64,000 bases of DNA from Spartobacteria bacterium (GCA_003169975.1 PNAA01000058.1:62001-126000), one strand, 5' to 3'; positions 45,564-53,484 are shown, counted from the stretch's first letter. Notes: generated by a model from the sequence alone, not told the origin. Translations and numbers: made by a program.

Positions 45564-45941
45564 ATGGCCAAGACGAAGGTATTTGTCAGTTACGACTTCG
45601 ATAACGACAAGATTCTGTACACCTTCATCATCGGGCAGACCAAGCTTCCGGATTCGCCATTCGAAGTTTCTGATCACTCTTTGAAGGAGGCAGCTCCGGA
45701 AAGAGATTGGGAAATCAAAGCGCGGGCTGCCATCAACCGTGCCGACAAGTTCATCGTCATGTTGGGCCCAAAAACGCGAACCGCCCCGGGCGTGAAGAAA
45801 GAAGTCGCGATGGCCAAGAACCTCGGGAAACCCAGGTTTCAAATAATCGGCTACCGAAATGGCTCGCGTGACTGGGCACTTCCGGACGCAGGTGTAACGT
45901 ACAGCTGGAATTGGGACAACCTCAAGAAGCTTCTGGCTTAG
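45564..45941 (+). CDS. TIR-like (DUF1863/ThsB-type) domain protein 1
   Basis: This 125-residue protein consists of one TIR-like domain. The first strand and loop are TKVFVSYDFDND (residues 4-14), followed by DSPFEVSDHSLKEAAPE. The helix VKKEVAMAKNLGKPRFQIIG carries a candidate catalytic Glu80, and a final SWNWDNLKKLL helix ends it. TIR proteins of this type occur in anti-phage systems such as Thoeris, where they make cyclic ADP-ribose-like signals from NAD+. It is the first gene of a four-gene operon (TIR, membrane protein, TIR, HIT); the next gene begins 15 nt after its stop. Codon use and GC content are lower than in the core genes. Signal production is inferred from family. Confidence 0.75.
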   Translation: MAKTKVFVSYDFDNDKILYTFIIGQTKLPDSPFEVSDHSLKEAAPERDWEIKARAAINRADKFIVMLGPKTRTAPGVKKEVAMAKNLGKPRFQIIGYRNGSRDWALPDAGVTYSWNWDNLKKLLA

Positions 45942-45956
45942 ACAGAAACCCAACGC

Positions 45957-46361
45957 ATGGATGCCAAGCTAAAGCACCTCGAGTTCATCCAAGCGGCAAT
46001 AAGCCGCATGGCGACGAATTCTTTTTTGTTTAAGGGTTGGGCGATAACCATTGCAGCAGCACTGTCGGCATTTGGAGCGGTGGAAACCAAGGCGGGTCTT
46101 TTCTTGATAGCGTTGGTTTCGACAACAATGTTCTGGGGGCTCGACGGCTACTATTTGTGGCTTGAACGAGGGCTTATCAATCTCTACGAAAGGGTCGCAA
46201 CTAAGAAAGACGCTGACATGGAGTTCTCCATGACGATCGACAAGACTCATGCGGCGCGTCGCTGGTTTAAGACATGCTGGCGTCCGCACCTTTGGTTATT
46301 TTACAGCACTATCATGGTCGTCGAAGTGATCGGCATATTTGTAATAAGGAGCACTAAGTAA
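45957..46361 (+). CDS. Small membrane protein of the TIR operon
   Basis: This 134-residue protein has three predicted membrane helices at about 26-42, 46-64 and 112-130. A charged intracellular segment with IDKTHAARRWFKTCWRP lies before the last helix. The N-terminal DAKLKHLEFIQAAISRMATN and the FWGLDGYYLWLERG motif are distinctive. I believe similar proteins accompany ThsB-like TIR genes, but cannot confirm this here. Its stop overlaps the start of the second TIR gene (TAATG). In a defence model this would be the membrane effector, opening or depolarising the membrane when TIR signalling fires. That is inference. Confidence 0.6.
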   Translation: MDAKLKHLEFIQAAISRMATNSFLFKGWAITIAAALSAFGAVETKAGLFLIALVSTTMFWGLDGYYLWLERGLINLYERVATKKDADMEFSMTIDKTHAARRWFKTCWRPHLWLFYSTIMVVEVIGIFVIRSTK

Positions 46362-46801
46362 TGGCACGGAGAGTATTCTTCAGCTTCAAGTACGAGGACG
46401 TATCACGAGCGATGGTCGTTAGGAACAGTTGGGTGACGCAAGGAAAAGAAGCAGCCGGCTTCATCGATGCCGCGGACTTCGAGCAATTGAAAGAAGATGG
46501 CGATGACGCGATTCAAGCATGGATCGACGACCAACTTGATGGAACCTCAGTCACTGTTGTCCTAGTGGGCAAGGATACATGCGATAGTAGATGGGTGAAG
46601 TATGAAATTGAGAAGAGCGAAGAGATTGGAAACGGCCTACTTGGCATCGACATTAGCAAGATTAAGGACCTAGGCGGCAAGACTTCAGAGAGATGCGGAA
46701 AGATTCCTAATGGGTACGACTTTTACCTGTGGAACAACGATGACGGTTACAACAACATGGGTGATTGGATCGAGAAAGCCGCAAAGGCGGCGGGCAGGTG
46801 A
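46361..46801 (+). CDS. TIR-like (ThsB-type) domain protein 2
   Basis: This 146-residue protein is a clear ThsB-like TIR domain. It has ARRVFFSFKYEDVSRAMVVR at the N-terminus, then NSWVTQGKEAAGFIDAADFE and AIQAWIDDQLDGTSVTVVLV. VKYEIEKSEEIGNGLLGIDI follows, with candidate catalytic Glu82. Thoeris ThsB proteins with this sequence style synthesise a glycocyclic ADP-ribose signal upon phage infection. The gene overlaps the membrane-protein stop by one base and its own stop overlaps the HIT start (TGATG). No ThsA-type SIR2 or other known Thoeris effector is nearby, so the effector is either the membrane protein or elsewhere. A CCTAACGA octamer lies at 46416-46423. Confidence 0.8.
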   Translation: MARRVFFSFKYEDVSRAMVVRNSWVTQGKEAAGFIDAADFEQLKEDGDDAIQAWIDDQLDGTSVTVVLVGKDTCDSRWVKYEIEKSEEIGNGLLGIDISKIKDLGGKTSERCGKIPNGYDFYLWNNDDGYNNMGDWIEKAAKAAGR

Positions 46802-47247
46802 TGTCGAAACTCAGCGTCGACGCGGAGGATTGCGACTTCTGCGCCATCGCGCGAGGCGACGATCGCTCGGTGGAGGTTGTTTGCAAGGAGGAGAGTTGGA
46901 TCGCATTTTTCCCACTTGATCCCGCTACCCCTGGACACACGCTTGTCATTCCACGGAAACACGTGGCCGACCTGTGGAAGGCGGAACCTGCTCTAGGGGC
47001 GGAGCTCATCGCCGCAGTGATCCGCGTGGGACGTGCGATCGACGCGTCGCTGAAACCAGAGGGCATGAATCTGATTACGTCTGCGGGCAAAGTCGCGGAA
47101 CAGACTGTCTTTCACCTACATTTCCACGTCGTACCGCGATGGAAACGAGACGGCTTTGGCGATATCTGGCCGGCCGGGAGGAAGTTCGAAGACGCTGACC
47201 TGCAAAACGTTGCTGATCGTATTCGCGAGGCGTGCGCCAGCGTTTAG
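46801..47247 (+). CDS. HIT-family nucleotide hydrolase coupled to the TIR operon
   Basis: This 148-residue HIT (histidine triad) protein has CDFCAIARGD at the N-terminus (FC-x-I pattern), PLDPATPGHTLVIPRKHV, and the catalytic triad His105-Leu-His107-Phe-His109 (VFHLHFHVVPRW). The nucleophile should be His107. HIT enzymes cleave nucleotidyl bonds such as dinucleoside polyphosphates or AMP-amides. The ATG shares a base with the TGA of the TIR gene, a strong sign of translational coupling. An attractive but untested idea is that it degrades or matures the nucleotide signal made by the TIR proteins. It ends the operon; the next gene is the convergent PvuII-type methylase. Confidence 0.85.
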   Translation: MSKLSVDAEDCDFCAIARGDDRSVEVVCKEESWIAFFPLDPATPGHTLVIPRKHVADLWKAEPALGAELIAAVIRVGRAIDASLKPEGMNLITSAGKVAEQTVFHLHFHVVPRWKRDGFGDIWPAGRKFEDADLQNVADRIREACASV

Positions 47248-47472
47248 GAACGCCGCGCCCGCCGGTTAGCCGAAAGAGCCGCTGGCAGTTCTGGGCAGCC
47301 CAGGCACCTATTCAGCGGCGAAAACCGAGCGGCGTAAACGGGGGCAGTCTATGAATCGCGGCACAACGCATCACTGCCGAGGTTCACAGACTGACTCCCA
47401 TCCGCCTTAATGGTCAGGGAGTCTTCTCGGTGCCTAATGAATTTTCCGAGGATGGGCGATCACGTCCCCGCG

Positions 47473-48486
47473 CTACTCAGTTTCTTCCAATAGTGTGAGC
47501 TGTGGGCGGACGCCCGTGAGGTCGGTTTGGTCTCCGCGAAGGACGCGCTCGTGCAACTCCCGCATCTGTTCCTTGGAGGCGTTTGGTTCCAGAAAGCGAA
47601 ATACCGATGACGCCAGATAGGTTTGGCTCATTTCGAAAGCAAGCCAGTGCCGCCGTTCTCGCTCAGCGACGGAGCCCGTCGTATTAGAGCCAGCGAAGAT
47701 GTCCAGGACCAAGTCACCAGGTTGAGTTAGAAATCGTATGAAGAATTCAGGAAGTTTCTCCGGGAAACGGGCGGGATGTTGTTTCGCACCGACAGCCGTG
47801 CATCCAGTCAAGTATTGGCCGTTAGACTCCGAGTTTGGAATCTGCAAGAGGTTAGACGGTATAGCGCCTCCATTGTCGCGACCGAAGGCGGCTCCGATGT
47901 CATGACCACTCGGGCGCTTCTTGGGAGTATAGAAGGCCGCCGGATCGGCGATCAATTTCTTCATTCGCTCGCTGTATGGTGCTAATACCTTACTGACATC
48001 AGCCTTGGGCCAACGCGTCTTTGAAAACCACCAGACTGTATTTACTGAGTCTTTCGCGCGAAGCTTGCGCTTGTTAACCCATTCAATCGGACTCGGCAAT
48101 TTCGATGGATTAAACCAATAGAAATCTTCTGCGAGAAAGAAACCGATATCATCGCAAAATCGCAGAAGAACCCGAAAGTTGTACAAGCTTCGCGACGGCG
48201 TGCCTTTTTGATAAGCCCCTCCCAAGTCTAGAACGAAGCTGCCATCGTCACAGAGCTTTGCATGCACTAACCGCGCGAACTCAGTCAGCCAGTCAACATA
48301 TTTATTCTCGTCTAAATTTCCGTATTCCTTTTGGCGTTGAAGCGCAAAGGGGGGACTCGTGAAGACGAGGTTCACACTGTTGTCTTCGATTTCGGTTAGC
48401 AATCGGCGGGAATCGCCGACGTATGCCGCTCCGCGTTCCGTGAAATAACAAGGTTCAGAGATCATCAAAACAGTTCCAACAACCAA
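47473..48486 (-). CDS. PvuII-type DNA (cytosine-N4) methyltransferase
   Basis: This 337-residue protein closely resembles M.PvuII. The catalytic motif is SPPF (residues 44-47) with FALQRQKEYGN, and the AdoMet motif is DIFAGSNTTG (262-271). The motif order (catalytic before AdoMet) is that of class beta. Other shared stretches are FYWFNPSKLPSPIEWVNKRK, VLAPYSERMKKLI, RPSGHDIG and HPARFPEKLPEFFIRFL. M.PvuII modifies the inner cytosine of CAGCTG at N4, protecting it from the partner endonuclease. ATG 48486 is the longest start; Met8 (48465) may be the true one. It is transcribed divergently from the controller and endonuclease genes, the same arrangement as the original PvuII system. Confidence 0.9.
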   Translation of the reverse strand: MVVGTVLMISEPCYFTERGAAYVGDSRRLLTEIEDNSVNLVFTSPPFALQRQKEYGNLDENKYVDWLTEFARLVHAKLCDDGSFVLDLGGAYQKGTPSRSLYNFRVLLRFCDDIGFFLAEDFYWFNPSKLPSPIEWVNKRKLRAKDSVNTVWWFSKTRWPKADVSKVLAPYSERMKKLIADPAAFYTPKKRPSGHDIGAAFGRDNGGAIPSNLLQIPNSESNGQYLTGCTAVGAKQHPARFPEKLPEFFIRFLTQPGDLVLDIFAGSNTTGSVAERERRHWLAFEMSQTYLASSVFRFLEPNASKEQMRELHERVLRGDQTDLTGVRPQLTLLEETE

Positions 48487-48545
48487 GCGGATGCTACGTT
48501 AAGTCTGTAGCCTTAAAGGCATCACGCCATCTAGTTTCGATCCTT

Positions 48546-48764
48546 GTGAGTCGGACTGCAAGCGCAAGAAAGATATTTGGACGCAATCTCCGCTTGCGCC
48601 GCGAGGCCATGGGAGTTTCGCAGGAAGCCCTGGCGCAAACTGCGAGCTTGCATCGGACGTACATTGGCTCCGTTGAACGCGGCGAGCTGAACGTTTCGAT
48701 CGACAACATGGAGCGGTTGGCTGCTGCCGTGGAGGCCACGATCACTGAACTCCTTCAATCGTAA
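48546..48764 (+). CDS. Restriction-modification controller (C) protein, XRE family
   Basis: This 72-residue helix-turn-helix protein starts at a GTG. The XRE fold is visible: [40 protein letters not shown] and [16 protein letters not shown]. The LHRTYIxxxERGxxNVS segment is typical of C proteins such as C.PvuII, which activate their own and the endonuclease gene and delay restriction after entry into a new host. It lies 59 nt from the divergent methylase gene and 4 nt before the endonuclease gene. An AGTC-G-GACT element (48549-48557) sits at its start; a proper C-box in the divergent interval is not obvious to me. Confidence 0.85.
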   Translation: MSRTASARKIFGRNLRLRREAMGVSQEALAQTASLHRTYIGSVERGELNVSIDNMERLAAAVEATITELLQS

Positions 48765-48768
48765 TCGT

Positions 48769-49323
48769 ATGAAGTCGCATCCAGATCGAGCGATTCTCGA
48801 ACATATTTTTCCCAGCATCCAAAAATATCAGGAGCTCGCCTCGAAGCACGGCATCGGCGATATCTTTCAGGATAACGGCGGCAAGCTTTTGCAACTGGTG
48901 TTAATCACCGGTTTGACTGTGTTGCCTGGCCGCGAAGGCAACGATGCACGTGATGCGCGGGGTCACGAGTACGAACTGAAGTCAGTGAATATCTTATTGA
49001 CGAAGAACTTTTCGACGCATCACCACATGAACCCAACGATCATTGGAAAATATCGGAAGGTGAAATGGTGCTTTGCGATTTACGAAGGCATTGAACTACA
49101 AAGCGTCTACTTCATGCCCGCAACGGCATTGGAGCCCTATTTTCAAAAATGGGACACGAGGTGGCGTACGGATGGTGGCAGAGACATCAATAACCCGAAA
49201 ATTCCAGTTTCGTTTGTCATGCAAAATGGTCGCCGAGTATTTCGCGCAACCAAACCCCCCGTGATCGTCGTCCCGGTGTCGCCGGAGCTAAAACCGAAAG
49301 ACCCCGAAGCGCCGGAGGGTTAG
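48769..49323 (+). CDS. PvuII-like type II restriction endonuclease
   Basis: This 184-residue protein is an evident PvuII relative. Catalytic residues match PvuII Asp58, Glu68 and Lys70 as Asp59, Glu69 and Lys71 ([20 protein letters not shown]). DNA-contacting histidines are in FSTHHHMNP (His84-His86). Other shared blocks are [20 protein letters not shown] and [14 protein letters not shown]. The predicted site is CAGCTG, cut centrally. PvuII has 157 residues; this protein has about 25 extra C-terminal residues after VFRA, rich in proline and charge, of unknown effect. It follows the controller gene by 4 nt. The host must methylate CAGCTG, which occurs in this window (for example 4744 and 9314). 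Confidence 0.93.
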   Translation: MKSHPDRAILEHIFPSIQKYQELASKHGIGDIFQDNGGKLLQLVLITGLTVLPGREGNDARDARGHEYELKSVNILLTKNFSTHHHMNPTIIGKYRKVKWCFAIYEGIELQSVYFMPATALEPYFQKWDTRWRTDGGRDINNPKIPVSFVMQNGRRVFRATKPPVIVVPVSPELKPKDPEAPEG

Positions 49324-49536
49324 TAGGAGCTTGAACTTATTAATGGGTGGGAGTCAGACCTTGCGCATCGTAATATTTGCGTGCGATCCAAGGCCCCGCT
49401 TCAAGCGTTGATGTCGAGCGGAAAGTCGGTCAGACGCGCTGGAGAGTGAGTGAATGATTTTCCGTCTGGGCTCTCGTTCTCAAGGGAAACCATTTGCCGG
49501 CGTCGTTGGAGACGATGAGTTGGCGGTCGCCGCCCG
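49324..49536. other. Intergenic area right of the restriction system
   Basis: I see no intact gene. On the minus strand a short stretch reads like protein (GGDRQLIVSNDAGKWFPL), possibly a gene remnant. This degraded area marks the right border of the defence island. Confidence 0.35.
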
Positions 49537-49884
49537 TTATGGGCTGGTGGCTTCCGAGAGATATTTTTTCAGCACTTCAGTTCTTTGATTGATCAACTTG
49601 GTTTGTGCGTTTGCGAAATCGACGCGAAACCCGCTGCCGTGTCCAATGCCGCCTCCCAAGCGCGCGATAAGATCCGCTTCGGCGTCCCGCCACTTAATCC
49701 AGGCACGTTGCGCTTCTTGCAGACTTTTGCGCTCTTCCGGCCCTAATTTGTTTCGGAGCTGGGCGTAGACGGCGTCGATAGTCGCGTTTGCCCGCTCCAC
49801 CGCAGCGAGCTCTTTCGGCCCCCGGCAGAGTCTGTTTTTGACCAAAAGAAGAAACGCTAAATGCGATTTCAAAAGCAACGGCAA
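49537..49884 (-). CDS. LprI/DUF1311-like small protein, possibly truncated
   Basis: This 115-residue protein's C-terminal 90 residues follow the lysozyme-inhibitor LprI (DUF1311) pattern: ATIDAVYAQLRNKLGPEERK, SLQEAQRAWIKWRDAEADLI and TKLINQRTEVLKKYL. Family members are secreted and contain cysteine pairs around the first helix. Here the first 25 residues (MPLLLKSHLAFLLLVKNRLC) are weakly hydrophobic, lack a good cleavage site and may replace the original N-terminus. It could be functional or a decaying copy. Confidence 0.55.
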   Translation of the reverse strand: MPLLLKSHLAFLLLVKNRLCRGPKELAAVERANATIDAVYAQLRNKLGPEERKSLQEAQRAWIKWRDAEADLIARLGGGIGHGSGFRVDFANAQTKLINQRTEVLKKYLSEATSP

Positions 49885-50057
49885 GAGCAGCGATTGCCCA
49901 AAGCTGGACCAAGGAGGGCAGCGACCTGATCACCCCCGGGTCCTCGATCCTCAAGCGAAAACGGGGGGACGCCACGCTCACTATCGTCGTGAAGCCGGAG
50001 AACGGAGGGAGCCAGGTGAAGATCTTCACCGAGGGCCTCTCCTGGGACGGAAAGTAA
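49842..50057 (+). pseudogene. Probable gene remnant without a start codon
   Basis: An open stretch between two stops reads SWTKEGSDLITPGSSILKRK, then GDATLTIVVKPENGGSQVKI and FTEGLSWDGK before a TAA. It looks like the end of a small beta-rich secreted protein. No ATG, GTG or ribosome site is in place, and it partly opposes the LprI-like gene. Confidence 0.35.
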
Positions 50058-50320
50058 GGCGGCCCTGTTACCGGCCGGTATCGGCATTCAGCATTTCGCC
50101 GTCTTGCGCTTCTTCCCGATGGTACCGCGTTTCTGCACCTTTCTTCGGATGTAGTCTGGCGCAAAGGGCACCTGACAGGAGGTGTTGCCCATTTCCACAG
50201 TGATTGGGCCGATCTTTTCGGCGAGTTGGATGGCAGTCTCGGTCAGCGGTTGCACAGTTGGGAGCGCATCCGGCTAAATGGCTCATTTCGATGGCCACTC
50301 GCTTGTGATAATCTAGCGCA

Positions 50321-50926
50321 ATGATGCGCTTGCTCGCATGTTCGCTCTGCGTCTTTCTGGCGACGGTCGCCCTGGCGGAAGATGAGCTGCCAAAAGACCC
50401 TGAGACTTCGTTCGATGTCGAGCCGCCGTTGCTAATCCAGGAACAACCGAACCAGCGCGGGCTTCGTGCAGGATCCGAATCCGCGCCGGAACGGGAATCA
50501 GACCCGGAACGGATTGAAGCAGCGCTGGAGAAAGCGAAGAGAAGCGCGGCGGCGGGTGAACGCCTTTTCCGCAGCGGCGTGATCGCGAAGGTGGAAGCGG
50601 AGAATCGCGCGCTGGAAGTGGTGCGGCTCCAGGCGGACCTCGCGAATGCGCAGTTGGAACGCGCGACAGCCGGCGTTGCGTCGCAGCAGGCTCGCCTCGA
50701 AGCGGGAGAAATCACGCCGGATGAACTCGAACGTGCCAGATCGGAGCTGGCTCAGGCAACCGCGGCAGCGCAAGCGGCATCCGCCAATCGCGATCGGGCG
50801 GAGATGGATGCGGCTCTGGTGAATCTCCAACGCCAGAAAAAACTTCTGGCGTTGGGAAGCGGCCGGAAATCTGACGTCAACCGCGCCGCCGAAAAAGTAA
50901 CTGCGCTACAACAGCCGAAAGAATAG
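50321..50926 (+). CDS. Secreted coiled-coil protein
   Basis: This 201-residue protein has a clear signal peptide (MMRLLACSLCVFLATVALAE). A low-complexity acidic/proline region follows to about residue 60, then long amphipathic helices (about 62-195) with strong heptad character (RIEAALEKAKRSAAAGERLF, ALEVVRLQADLANAQLERAT, RSELAQATAAAQAASANRDR). The helical part resembles the hairpin of TolC/HlyD-like periplasmic proteins, but beta-barrel or lipoyl domains are absent. A structural or periplasmic adaptor role is possible; I do not recognise a family. It is monocistronic. Confidence 0.65.
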   Translation: MMRLLACSLCVFLATVALAEDELPKDPETSFDVEPPLLIQEQPNQRGLRAGSESAPERESDPERIEAALEKAKRSAAAGERLFRSGVIAKVEAENRALEVVRLQADLANAQLERATAGVASQQARLEAGEITPDELERARSELAQATAAAQAASANRDRAEMDAALVNLQRQKKLLALGSGRKSDVNRAAEKVTALQQPKE

Positions 50927-50984
50927 CGCAAGCCTCTGGCTTGCAAATCAGCAACCGGGCGACGCATGCCACTTCAAAAGAGCA

Positions 50985-51053
50985 GCGGGCCAGGCTCATC
51001 CTTCCGCACTTATGAAATACCTCGCGTACTGGCCGGTGCTATTGTTGAGATGG
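50985..51053 (+). pseudogene. Fragment related to the putative RHS immunity gene
   Basis: The frame reads GQAHPSALMKYLAYWPVLLL RW. The protein at 36426-36704 contains YAQPSALCVMLVYLAYWPVL LLGW at its second helix. Nucleotide similarity is strong over about 70 bases (gcgtactggccggtgctatt against gcgtactggcctgtgctatt). Only this helix survives, so it is a remnant of a related gene. Confidence 0.65.
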
Positions 51054-51088
51054 CCCGAAGCCATCCGCTTCGGGAGAGGATCGAGCAA

Positions 51089-52063
51089 TCAGACTCCGGC
51101 GTAGACGTACTTGGTAAACACAGCGCCAGTCGTAAAGGAGGTAGCCCACTTGCTGTCGAAGGCGGCGGTCGGCTTTGCGGCGATGGCTTCGTCGAGCGAC
51201 TTGCCTTCCTTCTTGAGTGCGGCGACGCGATCGCGAATCGCGACCAGCATGTCGCGGTATTCGGTCATCTCCGCTTTACCGCCGATCTTGCCGTGACCCG
51301 GGATGACGATGGTTTTTTCCGTGACCTTTGCCAGGTTCGTTTCGGCCGCCTTGATCATGCCGTTGATATGACCGCCGGTGGAATAATCGATGAACGGGTA
51401 GTGGCCGTTCCACCAGGTGTCACCGGTATGAAAGACATCCGCTTCGACAAAGTAGGCGGAGATATCGCCGTCGGTATGACTCGGGCCGTAGTAAGCAAGC
51501 GCAACCGTGCTGCCGTTAAGACGAAGCTCTTTCTCGTTCGCGAAGACTTCGCCCGGGATGGCGCCGGCAGGCGACGGAGGAAAGGTATGATCCCATGCTT
51601 CCACGCGCGTGGTGTTGGCGAGGTGTTTACGCGTGTTCGTGTGAGCGAGAATTGCCGCGCCCTCGGCATGCATCCACTCGTTGCCGTCGGTGTGATCGAA
51701 ATGCCAGTGCGTGTTCACGAGATGTCTGACTGGGTCCTGACTGATCCCGGCCAGGGCCTCGGCAATCCTGGCGCGAGTGGTAGAGAAACCGGAATCGATG
51801 ATCAGCTTGCCGTCCGGTCCCGTGAGCACGGCGATGTTTCCACCGGAACCGATCAGTGCGCTGACGTTTCCGCGTAATGCCTGAAGAGTGATCTTCGCAG
51901 TCGCAGCGTGTTTAAGCGCAGCAGCTACGATGTCTTCTTCCACCGCGAGAAGACGCCGCGGCCAGAGCCAGGCACCGGCACTTAGGACTACGGCGGAGGC
52001 GATGAAATGGCGGCGCGAGAGACGCTGGGAATCGTTGGCAGTCGGCTGACTCTTTGGTCGCAT
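51089..52063 (-). CDS. Tat-exported metallo-beta-lactamase-fold hydrolase
   Basis: This 324-residue protein starts at MRPKSQP with a ribosome site (aggaagagg) just upstream. The Tat signal is SRRHFIASAVVLSAG. The metallo-beta-lactamase fold shows HLVNTHWHFDHTDGNEWMH (the HxHxDH zinc motif), AYYGPSHTDGDISAYF (zinc His), VFHTGDTWWNGHYPFID (bridging Asp) and IVIPGHGKIGG (final His). All zinc ligands are present, so it is probably an active periplasmic hydrolase; similar proteins include quinoprotein-associated and beta-lactamase-like enzymes, and the substrate is unknown. It is a plausible client of the TatC encoded at 28352. Confidence 0.87.
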   Translation of the reverse strand: MRPKSQPTANDSQRLSRRHFIASAVVLSAGAWLWPRRLLAVEEDIVAAALKHAATAKITLQALRGNVSALIGSGGNIAVLTGPDGKLIIDSGFSTTRARIAEALAGISQDPVRHLVNTHWHFDHTDGNEWMHAEGAAILAHTNTRKHLANTTRVEAWDHTFPPSPAGAIPGEVFANEKELRLNGSTVALAYYGPSHTDGDISAYFVEADVFHTGDTWWNGHYPFIDYSTGGHINGMIKAAETNLAKVTEKTIVIPGHGKIGGKAEMTEYRDMLVAIRDRVAALKKEGKSLDEAIAAKPTAAFDSKWATSFTTGAVFTKYVYAGV

Positions 52064-52261
52064 TTGTTCCTCTTCCTGGTAAGGATCCGAAGAGCCCACC
52101 CAATTTGCAAGGAAAAGCATCACTTGGTCACCGAGATCCTTTACACGCTGCTGCTAGTCAACGAGAGCGGAATCAATTTGGCGGATGTACGATCGGTGCG
52201 ACTATCGCGATACTGCGCCCAAGAGGGTCGGCTCGGGAAAACCGGGTCATGTCCCAATTTG

Positions 52262-52890
52262 TTTAACATTTCATTTGGAAAAATGAATCCAGTCTTCTAA
52301 TTCTGCAACGTCTCGCCTCTCCGGCCGGCTGTTTCCATAAATATGCCTCGTGGAAGCCGGCGCGACGCTACCTACGGACCAACGACTAGAAAATGCCCGC
52401 ACCCTACGAACTGATCTTTCGCGGCTTCGCCTTCGTCCTCGGCGCAGCCATCGGTTCGTTTCTCAACGTGTGCATTTACCGGTTGCCGCGCGATCTTTCG
52501 GTCAATGAGCCGCGCCGCTCGTTTTGCCCGTCCTGCAAGAAACCGATCCCGTGGCGGCAAAATCTGCCTTTAATCAGCTGGCTCGTACTGCGCGGGAAGT
52601 GCGCGAATTGCGGAAGCAGGATCGCCTTTCGTTATTTCGCGGTCGAGTTGCTCACCGCGCTTCTCTTTCTCGCGGTCTGGCTCGCTTTTCCCTGGCCGAT
52701 CGCGCTCGTTTACTGGGTTTTCGTTTCGCTCCTGGTCGCGGCCACCTTCATCGACTTCGAGCATTACATCATCCCGGATGAGATCACGATTGGCGGGACG
52801 GTGGCCGGCGTGCTGGCGAGCGTCGCGCTGCCGGCGTTGATGGGAGAAGACTCGCGCTGGCTTGCTGCGGCGCAATCGTTAGGCGCGGCC
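52262..52890 (+). repeat. Partner of the duplicated segment 38890-39513
   Basis: This covers the region upstream of the prepilin peptidase gene and its first 166 codons. It is the intact partner of the copy fused to tatC sequence at 38890-39513. Confidence 0.85.
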
Positions 52891-53484
52891 GCGCTCGGTT
52901 ACGGGTTGCTCTGGATCGTGCTCGAAGCCGGCAAGAAAGCGTTCGGCAAAAAGCGCATCAAATTCGACGCGCCGACCCCGTTTAGCTGGGTGCGCGACGG
53001 CGAAGATGCGGAATTTGTCGTCGGCGAGGAGCGCGGGTTGTGGAGTGACCATTTCGCGCGCGACAGCGACCTGATGCTCCTGCATTGCGCCGAAGCGCAG
53101 GTCGATGATCGGCGTTTCGAAAACACGACCCTGCAACTGCATTACAACAGCCTGACCATTGCCCAGGAATGTTTTCCGCTCGAAGAAGTCGATCGCATTT
53201 CCGGAGTCGTGCGCGAATTGCAAATTCCGCGGGAAGCGATGGGCCGCGGCGATCTGAAGTTCCTCGCCGCGATCGGGGCCTTCCTCGGCTGGCGCGCGGT
53301 CTTGTGCAGCATCTTCGCCGGGTCGCTCGCCGGCTCGTTGGTCGGCCTCGCGAGCATGTTATTCGGCCGGCGGGCCTGGTCCGCGAAGATTCCGTTCGGC
53401 CCTTACCTCGCTCTCGGCGGTCTCATTTGGATGTTTTTCGGAACGCGATTAATCGCCTGGTACGTCGGGTTGCTCGCGCCGTAA
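52393..53484 (+). CDS. pilD: Prepilin peptidase (type IV leader peptidase, A24 family)
   Basis: This 363-residue inner-membrane aspartic protease cleaves and N-methylates type IV pilin-like proteins. The N-terminal DiS_P_DiS domain has Cys45-Cys48 (CPSC) and Cys70-Cys73 (CANC). Catalytic aspartates are Asp121 (FIDFEHYIIPDE) and Asp287 (MGRGDLKFLAAIG, the GxGD motif). The helices expected around these are present. Usual length is about 250-290; here a hydrophilic insert of about 100 residues (181-282, including APTPFSWVRDGEDAEF) separates the two aspartates. A frameshifted partial copy is fused to tatC sequence at 39009. It implies type IV pili or a type II-like secretion or uptake system elsewhere in the genome. 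Confidence 0.92.
   Translation: MPAPYELIFRGFAFVLGAAIGSFLNVCIYRLPRDLSVNEPRRSFCPSCKKPIPWRQNLPLISWLVLRGKCANCGSRIAFRYFAVELLTALLFLAVWLAFPWPIALVYWVFVSLLVAATFIDFEHYIIPDEITIGGTVAGVLASVALPALMGEDSRWLAAAQSLGAAALGYGLLWIVLEAGKKAFGKKRIKFDAPTPFSWVRDGEDAEFVVGEERGLWSDHFARDSDLMLLHCAEAQVDDRRFENTTLQLHYNSLTIAQECFPLEEVDRISGVVRELQIPREAMGRGDLKFLAAIGAFLGWRAVLCSIFAGSLAGSLVGLASMLFGRRAWSAKIPFGPYLALGGLIWMFFGTRLIAWYVGLLAP

Noticed and set aside
48487-48560. Canonical C-box for the controller protein
   Set aside because: Only a single agtcggact element at the start of the controller gene was seen; a convincing pair of boxes in the divergent interval was not.
49340-49480. Remnant of a REP-associated transposase (gtcagacct phrase)
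   Set aside because: The phrase alone is too short, and no catalytic HUH or tyrosine motif could be read.
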